The notes beneath the pieces were generated by a model that saw nothing but the letters and a program-made list of their open reading frames with translations, searched no databases and was not told where the DNA came from. Source: Platerodrilus igneus (lineage: Eukaryota; Arthropoda; Insecta; Coleoptera; Lycidae). Taken from it: a stretch of DNA of 64,000 nt. Below are positions 55,648 through 64,000 of this stretch, one piece after another. The translations under genes and the position numbers were made by a program. The DNA is taken from assembly GCA_036346225.1 (NCBI GenBank), contig JARFIW010001176.1:2493884-2557883 (forward strand), read 5' to 3'. Within the stretch, counting starts at the first letter, position 1; every line of letters starts with the position of its first letter.

Positions 55648-55857
55648 TTGCGAGCTAATTACGATAAGAGAACTATAAAGTGCATAATTCAGGAAAGAGG
55701 CGGAGTACCGTACGTTATAATCATCGATAGTAAATTCGTACTCGCAGCGCTAGGGAACTGGCTCAGAAATCTAAAAGAAATTGAAGAACTTTTGCAAGAA
55801 GTGGAGTTTTGGAAGGAGCTGAAGGAATTTGTGAGATGCGTAACGCGTCTGGACTAA
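55648..55857 (+). CDS. Unrecognised 69-residue ORF
   Basis: The C-terminal half (LRNLKEIEELLQEVEFWKEL) is charged and helix-like. There is no family resemblance and no splice or poly(A) support, so it may be chance. Confidence 0.15.
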   Translation: MRANYDKRTIKCIIQERGGVPYVIIIDSKFVLAALGNWLRNLKEIEELLQEVEFWKELKEFVRCVTRLD

Positions 55858-56082
55858 GAATCACGGATTTAAGTTTGGGGAAGTAGGACGATGTAGGCAT
55901 GGGGGGAGGGGAGGGAAGCAGAAAGGAGGGATGCGAATATAATGTAAATATAGGAATGCAATAAAAATAGTAATAATGATCATACCTAAAAGAAGTGCCA
56001 TTATGAATGTAGTATTTGTTAAAAACAATAATTTGAACGAAGCAAAAGCGGACTAATAATGAAATCGTAATATAGTATTAGA

Positions 56083-58839
56083 GGTGGTGGCGGCTCACCT
56101 TCCTCCTATCTAAGTAGATGGATGACAGGGGAATCAGCCCCTCTTCCACCAGCATCCTCATTTCCACACACATTCTGGACCAAATAGTTTTCTTCGACTA
56201 GCCATTTCATCTTTCGCGATAAATCTATCTTGTTTGGTGTCAATTAATGTTAGATTTTTCTCAGCTACCTGAATTTTTAGGAATTTTTCAAATTGCATCA
56301 TCCCATAAGGCGGTACCCCAATTTAAAAATTTTTTTTCACCAAGCTTCAATTCTAATCACCTTTCCTATCTTCGGCTAGTCATTTCATCTTTCGATATAA
56401 ATATACCTTGTTTGGTATCAATTGATATTAGATTTTTCTCAGCTACCTGAAGTTCTAGGAATTTCTTAGATTGCATCATCCCCCAGGGAGCTACCCTCAT
56501 TTTAAGAATTTCTTACCAGCAGCGATTTCTGACCGTCCTTATAAATTTTTTAGCCATGCGATACATCCAATTAGTCTAGAATTCTACGCAGAATTCGAAT
56601 CTGTAAAAGGATTTAACATCCGAACACCCCGTACCGCTTTACACACATACCCTCTGCGAGATAAATCTTTCTCCACATTTACACCCACGAGATAAATACA
56701 CCTTGTTTGGTATCAATTAATACTAGATTTTCCTCAGTTACCTGAATTTCTAGGAATTTTTTAGATAACATCATCCCCCCAGGTAGCTACCCTCATTTTA
56801 AGAACTTTTATCGGCAGCGATTTCTGACCGTCCGTTTTTATAGCAATGCAATACATCATATTAGTCTAGAATTTTACGCATAATCCAAATCTGTAAGCAG
56901 ATTTAAAATAGGACCACCGATTACCGTTTTACACACATACTCCCTAGCGAGCATATAAAAGATTATTTTTGTTTTTTTTAAGATATATATATCTTGTTTA
57001 GTATCAACTAATATTATAATTTTCTAGGGAGCCCAAATCTGTAAATAGATTTTAAATAGGGTCACCCTTTACAAAGTTACACTTTTAAAGGTTCCAAGCC
57101 TCTAAATTTTTGCTCATTTATATTTAACTCCATTTATAAAACCTTTTTTCGCTACCCAAGACATATGCTTTAACCAACCATTTCCCAAGAAATCTAAAAC
57201 CGCTGTGTCCAGCGAACACCACGTGGAGATAACACGTATAGTCTGTCCACCAGGATAGAAGCAGGAAAGATTTGGAAGAAGGGAAGGTGGGAGAACTTAA
57301 AAATTATAGAATCTTAAGACTAATATATACAATAGATTTACAAAATCTATACAAATATAAACAACCTTCTTAGACCTATATCTTTATGTCCCCATGTGTA
57401 GGTTGATATGCTTCCGGGGATGACGTAACGCTTGTCATCTTCGCTCGATAAACTAATTTTATTAATAGGTTGCGTGTACAAATCGTGTTTTTACTCCGGA
57501 TACATACACCGGCAAGTACTCGATACCACCCAAATAAGAATTAGATACTTGGTGGCTGTTAACTTCCGCTTCCATTGTAAAAGGTATAAAAAAAATTTAA
57601 TATTGGTTGATACCAAACAAGATATATTTAATCTTAAAAGAAACAAAAATAATCTTTTATATGCTCGCTAGAGGGTATGTGTGTAAAACGGTAAGGGGTG
57701 GTCATATTTTAAATCTGCTTACAGATTCGAATTCTGCGTAAAATTCTAGACTAATTGGATGTGTCGCTTGGCTAAAAAATTTATAAGAACGGTCAGAAAT
57801 CGCTGCTGGTAAAAAATTCTTAAAATGAGGGTAGGTCCCTGGGGATCATGCAATCTAAAAAATTTCTAGAAATTCGGGTAGCTGAGAAAAATCTAATATT
57901 AACTGATACCAAACAAGGTACATTTATTTCGAAAGATGAAATGCCTAGCCGATGATAGGAGAGGTGATTAGAATTCGAGTTTGGTAAAAGAAATCTTAAA
58001 ATTGGGGGACCGCCTTATGAGATGATGCAATCTGAAAAAATCTTAAAAATTCAGGTAGCTGAGAAAAATGTAATATTAATTGATACCAAACAAGGTACAT
58101 TTATGTCGTGGGTGGAAATGTGGAGAAAGATTTATCTCGCAGAGGGTATGTGTGTAAAACGGTAAGGGGTGGTCCTATTTTAAATCTGTTTACAGATTCG
58201 GATTCTGCGTAAAATTCTAGACTAATTTGATGTATCGCATGGCTAAAAAAATTATAAGGATGGTCATAAATCGCTGCTGGTAAGAAATCTTAAAATTGGG
58301 ATACCGCCTTATGAAGTGACGCTATCCTAGAAATTCAGGTAGCTGAAAAAAATCTAATATTAATGGACACCAAAAAAGATAGATTTATCTCGCAAGATGA
58401 GCTAAACAAGATAGAAAGTATGATATGAGAGGACCCTCTTTATTTTACATGTAAATTTTCATAAAGTGGATCCGCTGTGTAAATTCTCATAAGGAGGATC
58501 CGCTGTGAGGATCCCATAAGGAAAATTTGGCCCAAGAAAATTTATAAGGACGGTCAGAAATCGCTGTCGATATAAAAATCTTAAAATGAGGGTAGCTCCC
58601 TGGGGATGATGCTATCTCAAAAATTCCTAGAAATTCAGGTAGCTGAAAAAAATCTAATATTAAATGACACCAAACAAGATAGATTTATCGCGAAAGATGA
58701 AATGTCTAGTCGAAGAAAGCTATTTGGTCCAGAATGCGTGTGGAAATGACGATGCTGGTGGAAAAGAGGGGCTGATTCCCTTATCATCCAGCTACTTATC
58801 TACTTATTATTTAATTAAGTAGACAATAAACCTACCACC
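56083..58839. mobile_element. Modular foldback (large palindrome) element
   Basis: Two arms, about 56083-56980 and 57575-58839, are inverted copies around a unique centre (about 57070-57560). Outer tips match (GGTGGTGG... against ...CCTACCACC; then GGGAATCAGCCCCTCTT, CCACCAGCATC, CCAAATAG). Within each arm a module with CTTGTTTGGTGTCAATTAAT, TTAGATTTTTCTCAGCTACC and AGCGATTTCTGACCGTCC is repeated: about four times on the left and five on the right. No transposase is visible. The layout resembles Foldback-type elements or a very large MITE. Target duplications could not be identified. Confidence 0.75.
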
Positions 58840-61000
58840 GCTTTTGTGCCTACTGCAGAGGTCATACCCGAGCTATGCAGTGGTGACGCTTTACCATCTT
58901 CTTAAACCGTTTACAACCCGTCACCTAGACTTTCTTTTGTGGCAGATAATACCCCCTTGCCTTACGAGTGCAAAACATAGATAAAGGGGTTTCAGTTCCA
59001 TCATTAATGTTACTTAATCGTGGGACGATTGTAGAATAGTTACAAAGCTTGTTAATTTATAGGGGTAAATGGAAACCCTGAATTAAAAAAAATTATGGCT
59101 GCTTGTAGATGCTGTTTACAACATTTGTTAAAAGTATGCGCTTCCACATTAAATAAACAAACGCACACAAAATATTCTTCCAAAATCATAAAACGAGCAA
59201 GGTTAAAAATCAAGCACGAGCTTTATTTGGTGAGGTTAACCACACACTGAAACTTCGCGCTCAATTATTCACTGTATAGTTACTAAGCGTGTTGACGGCA
59301 GATGGCGCTGCCCTAAAATTTTAGACAAGTGTGCAAATGTTGCGGTTGTTTCTTGCATTCCCAATTACTTTTAGTTACCTTTTCCCTCAATTTACTATAC
59401 TGCCTTTCTCCATCTGCTATTGAACGTCAGATTAAGCAATTGATTTCGGAATTAATTCCCAGAACACGCGTTATTTCAATTCTAAAGTTTCAATTTATGT
59501 TTCAGCACAAAACGTCGCTGTAAAGCTTTTCAAGAGTTCCAACTGAAAAGAGCATAATGAAACGTAAAAAGCAGCTCTCAAAATGTATTTCATATTTCTT
59601 ATCACAATAGAAAAATAAGAGCAACAACAGTAAGCACCTGGATGCAAATTTATATTCATACAACAAATTTTTGTTTCCATAACATAGGGAATTTTCCCAC
59701 TCTTGTAGTTTCAGGAACAGTGTGTAAGGGGAACTTGTATCGAACATACACAAAAGACGATCTCCGTGCAAAATAAATGAGATGTATTCACCACCTGTAA
59801 GTCATACTCATGAGAAGTTACAGTAGAAACCCGAAGCAGAGATATAAATAATACGGAGTCACGAATTCTTCTGCCACTTTTAGACCCAGTTCTATACAAA
59901 TCTTAGCAGAAAGATATATTGCATTATTTTAACAATACCAAATCATAAAATGTGCTGAAGATGGTATTTTCCTGTATTTCTTGAAGCTAAACCAGTTTTC
60001 TATTGAAATATAATTACATCACACTTTCTAGGATTGCGAAATGTAAAACACGGTCTACACATTTCACGATGCACCAAACAAATAACATAAATTATGCTGT
60101 AGCAGCAAAATTTTAATTTTACTCTGGTTCATATTAATTAAGGACAGCCAAGACATCGACTGCGGTCGACTGGACAACCGAGCAAAAGACGAAAGTGCCA
60201 ACAATTGAATAAAAATTATGAAAATTTGGCATCAAGCACTAATTAAGTGCGTTTGCGAAACCAGCACACAATTTTAACGATTTTTTCCAACTACAAAATC
60301 AATGCTTATCAGGAATCATCTTGAATCTATTGATTGAATAGTATTGTAGTGAAAACTCTTTTGCAATAACATCAGTTCCTTATTATCAACTGATTACACA
60401 AACCTTTTCAAATATTCATAGTTTCAGTGAAATTCTCTCTTAGAACGGTTTCTTTCCAGCTAATCGCTAACAGCACAAATAATAACAATGCTATTTTCTT
60501 AATTACTATCGAAACACTATAATTAACTACCAAAGCACTAATTTTTAATTTATATCGATCACTACAATAATTTATATCATATAGAAGTATTTGTTTTAAC
60601 GCCGTTGTTAACAGATCAAGACTCGAATAGAAACTAGTATAATAATCCAAGCTTCAATCGGAACTAAACTGAGCGAAGTTTATGACGGCAATTTATATAC
60701 ATAATTCTGGACTATTGTAAGAACATACTATAATTAAAAAAGAATCTAAGCCGCATGTACGGCTCACAACCAAACTTAGACATTAAGTTCAACAAATATT
60801 ACTTACCTTTGTGTTAAATATTTGAAATTTAATTGTACGCGAAAATAATAAATAGTAATGTGTAAAAATTCGTATTTAAAGTCGAATATCTTGATTAATA
60901 ATTGAAATATCGAAAAGTGAATAGCGTATTCGTATTCAGCGTAACAAACTGGATAAGAATCATATATTATATGTCTTGTAACATCACGGGAACCGTGCAA
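58840..61000. other. Non-coding stretch
   Basis: No gene or repeat shared with the window is recognised; frames near 59329-59899 and 60408-61054 lack support. Confidence 0.45.
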
Positions 61001-61001
61001 C

Positions 61002-61043
61002 GGACAGACAGACAGACCGACCGACAGACCGACCGACAGACTA
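61002..61043 (+). repeat. GACA/GACC microsatellite
   Basis: About ten tetramers of GACA or GACC. Confidence 0.9.
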
Positions 61044-61535
61044 GACCATCTCATAAACCAAACACGGAATTTGTTATTTGATGCGTGATGTTTCTAGAAT
61101 TATTTAATAAATATGTTCATTTCTACAAATAATATAAAAACGCAGTGTCTTCAGTTTCATTTAATTTGTATTTTTTTTGTTACGTATTTCTTGATGTATG
61201 TAGATGACAATGGACAAGCTGAATTTTTCATTGTTAAAAAAATAACGAAGGCACAATATTTTGCTACCAAGGGCATTTTTAAGAATTCAGTCCGTCCATT
61301 TTCATCTATACACGTACGGACACACGATACAAAAAGAATTAAAACAATAAATAATACATGGAAAAAGTTACAGCGCCCGCACGGAATATTTTCTATACAA
61401 AAATACGCGCAAATACAAAAATGAACCCATTTTTCAAAAACTTAGCCTGTCTATTTTCATCTACATATACCCAGAAACACAATACAAAAGTAAATACTCC
61501 CTGTATGTTTTTTGTGGTTTGTCTAGCATTTTTCT

Positions 61536-63640
61536 TAATCTTCTTTGGGAATTAAACCACTCATAGTTTTTAAAATCATCTTTATTTACGTTTCGACCCA
61601 TGACCTAGGATCGTTGTCAAAATAATAAAAACTTCAAGTTTGGCGTTTATGACATAAATTGAAGGTGACTTTGATTTATTGATGTTCGATATATTTGGTT
61701 CGAGTACATTAGGTGAAAATAAATAAATAAATAAATTTTCACCTAATGTACTCAAACCAAATATATCGAACATAAATAAATCAAAATCACCTTGTTACGC
61801 AATTCTTGTAGCCGTGTGTAACAACAAGAGATCACGGAATGACCGGGCTCAATCGGAGATTAGGGGGGGTTGTAGGAAGCAAACTGACATATAATGAACG
61901 CGGCTGTAAGAAATTAGGGACAATACCTGCAATAAAAAATAGTTAAGTAAACCTGAAAAAAAAAGAATGTAAAAGAATGTAAAAAAAATGTAAATAGCGG
62001 TTCGGAAAATCTCTATAATATAGTAACGATAAAAGCAATATAAAAATTTTTAGTACAAAGTGAGGTAAGATTGGGGAGTAGCAGAAACGTTTCCTCACAC
62101 ACCAATTAAACATAAATCAGACAAACTGTTAATACAAGATAAAAAAATAAGACACAATTGATATGAGTAATCTAGTAGTATTTTTTTTTTCTTCCTTTTT
62201 TTTTTAAAAGCCTGCAGTTCTATTGCAAAAAGGTCTCAGAACGACGAAGATATGGCAAAACAATTTAAAGTAATACTAAGTAGGAAATAGTTCAACTTAC
62301 AGAAAGTCCTTCAGTAACGCTTCCTTGTAATTGGAGTGGGGGATTCACGATGTCCTACACTAACGAAGCACTGCACCCTTGACTGTGAGGGTGTGGATGG
62401 AATTGCTTACACTTTACACTAACTCACACCTACGCGTTTCACTGGTGTTAGCAGCAGACATCATCATACTGATGGAACCATGTAGCATTGATAAATTTCT
62501 TGTTAATTCTATTTCCTGAGACAATAATTTCGAAATATTTTGAAACACAAATCGCAAAAATTGTAATAAAAATTTAGAATTTAGAATCACGGGCTTTCAA
62601 GGCACGATGTAATGCATGTCATCTGATAAGTTCTTGCATTAAACTAACAGTAACGCGAGGTGTTCCATCCGCCACATATGGCAACACAGAAAAATCTAAT
62701 GCTTTTGCATAACGAAATTTGCACAAATAGTGATCTATTTTAGATTCTTTGGTATTAGAAAATTCAGAACTACAGTATCAACTGTGTTTACATGTGAATG
62801 AGATACATATTTATAAGAAGCAACCTTTTTTTTTTCATCTACTAAACCTGCTACAACTGTATCATCATTTTTAGAACCAAAACCCAAGCTTAAAACTGCC
62901 TTTGGATAATCCAAAGTATGCACTGCACTGATAAAAACAGGTAACGAAACGAGATCGCACACACATTAATCCTAAAGAAAGAATCGGTCAAGTTTCACAA
63001 GTTCTACAACGTTTTTCCCACAAGAAAAACAACTAAAACCACCATTAGTAAAAACGTGTAAACCTTAATTAAGTCCGTCAAATGTTCCGTAACGAACGTT
63101 ATTTCAAAAGAAAAACTCAACTAAGAAACACAATCGGTAACCGCACGTGTGGTTGTGTAAAACACGTTCGCATATAAAGCATCCTTCATTCAATGCAATC
63201 AGAACTACACTCTGCAGTTAATCTACAACTCAAATTGTCAAAGCAAAAGAAGCCGTATTTTCAACGTAATTAACATCTATGAACAAAAGAACAACTGCAA
63301 AACTACGCTAATCTGTAGATATAAAATAGTTGTTACCATAACATCTGAGCGCCTCTTATCTCGGCTTCGATAAATAACATAAGGAACCAAAATTTATAAG
63401 ACGAATAATTCAATTTATTTATTAATGTAAATCAACCGTTATACAACCAGCTATACAAAACGATGTATTTTAAGTACGCTATACAGAAAGGGAGCGTAAC
63501 AACCTTCAATTTATGTCATAAATGTCGAACTTGAAGTTTTTATTATTTTGACAACCATCCTAGGTCATGGATCCAAACGTAAATAAAGATGATTTTAAAA
63601 ACTATGAGTGGTTTAATTCCCAAAGAAGATTAAGAAAAAC
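61536..63640. mobile_element. PLE-type inverted dimer interrupted by a solo LTR
   Basis: The left arm (61536-61718) is inverted, with the hairpin motif complement at about 61595-61625. A run of AAAT (about 61718-61736) separates it from a forward arm (61737-61792) that resumes after the LTR at 63502-63640 with GATCCTAGG-type sequence and ends ATTAAGAA. Removing the LTR restores a head-to-head pair like those at 23980 and 26569. No coding region is present. Confidence 0.75.
61793..63501 (-). mobile_element. Solo LTR, 1709 bp, nested in the PLE dimer
   Basis: Ends TGTTACGC and GCGTAACA form a short inverted repeat; an ACCT duplication flanks it (61789-61792 and 63502-63505). It is related to the LTR at 51272-53153, whose primer binding site gives the orientation as minus. 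No coding region is present, as expected after LTR-LTR recombination. Confidence 0.82.
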
Positions 63641-64000
63641 AATACAAAAGGTATCAGAACAAAGAATAGTATACAAAAGAAGCTACAGCGCTCGCACGTA
63701 AGAATCAAATTTATAAAGAGCGTTTTCTCATTTGCGTGGGCTGTAACTTTTTGTGTTTTGTTGTTGTTTTAGTTCATTTTGTATCGTACTCCTAGGTGTA
63801 TGTAGATTAAAATCGATAGGCTGAATTTTTGAAAATAAATCTCTTGCACCCACAATAATGTTCCCTACAGACGAAAGCATTTTTATAAAATAATAAATGC
63901 ACAGTATTTTGGTCCTCGAGGGCATTTTCAAAAATATAGTCGATCAATTCTTATTTAAACGCGCACAGGGACAGAATACAATAAAAAACTACAACAATAT
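63641..64000. other. Non-coding stretch related to 61.19-61.38 kb
   Basis: TGTATGTAGAT, GCTGAATTTTT, CACAGTATTTTG and GAGGGCATTTT occur in the same order as similar words at about 61197-61290. The PLE dimer may therefore lie between two diverged copies of an unnamed repeat. Confidence 0.4.

Noticed and set aside
59329..61424. Several short frames on both strands
   Set aside because: All are under about 105 residues, AT-biased, without motifs or supporting signals.

Overview
This window is eukaryotic and reads as an arthropod, most likely insect, genome. It has no operons or ribosome binding sites. It is a nested pile of insect-type transposable elements: RTE-like LINEs with (ATG)n tails, an R1-like fragment, Ty3/Gypsy LTR elements, Penelope-like elements (PLEs), hAT, mariner and IS630/Tc1-mariner (ITm) DNA transposons, a rearranged Polinton polymerase and a tRNA-derived SINE. 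I found no intact host protein gene, rRNA or free-standing tRNA gene. Every transposase, polymerase or reverse transcriptase seen is broken by stops, frameshifts, deletions or insertions. The species cannot be named from this.

Layout. 1-1.1 kb: LINE-1 copy A. 1.1-4.4 kb: a Polinton-type family B DNA polymerase whose N- and C-terminal halves lie on opposite strands. 5.67-7.84 kb: an ITm transposon with about 455-bp terminal inverted repeats. 9.1-11.5 kb: LINE-1 copy B, split by a chimeric LINE-2-tail/PLE insertion. 12-20.1 kb: LINE-2 and SINE remnants, one LINE-2 copy carrying a 4.9-kb Gypsy element. 21.1-25.5 kb: a GAACC-rich hAT-type element holding both a mariner and an inverted PLE dimer. 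25.5-28.8 kb: mostly repeat-free. 29-31.15 kb: a GTF2IRD2-like hAT transposase. 31.15-33.95 kb: LINE-1 copy C. 34.9-39.6 kb: LINE-1 copy E carrying a second GAACC hAT and a 1.8-kb LTR-like unit. 42-43.7 kb: a dead ITm transposase, a CA/CG-rich microsatellite and a PLE GIY-YIG fragment. 44.15-45.8 kb: LINE-1 copy D. 47.4-47.8 kb: a 76-bp tandem array. 48-49.7 kb: a SINE and a LINE-2 tail. 49.75-50.9 kb: a GC-richer segment with a TATA box, short ORFs and a poly(A) signal, origin unknown. 50.9-53.2 kb: an LTR with a lysine-tRNA-type primer binding site. 54.1-54.8 kb: an R1-like fragment. 56.08-58.84 kb: a 2.76-kb modular foldback palindrome. 61.5-63.6 kb: a PLE inverted dimer holding a 1.7-kb solo LTR.

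The elements do not cooperate in a pathway; their relationship is order of insertion. Target-site duplications (CTATC, CTAC, ACCT, GGTTTGAC, ATTGCAAA, TA, and a 13-bp one) show which element landed in which. Two hAT copies give a natural empty site for the mariner. The observations most worth pursuing are the modular foldback element, the repeated LINE-2-tail/PLE chimera with a hammerhead-like hairpin, the duplicated 3' module of LINE-1 and the unassigned segment at 49.75-50.9 kb.
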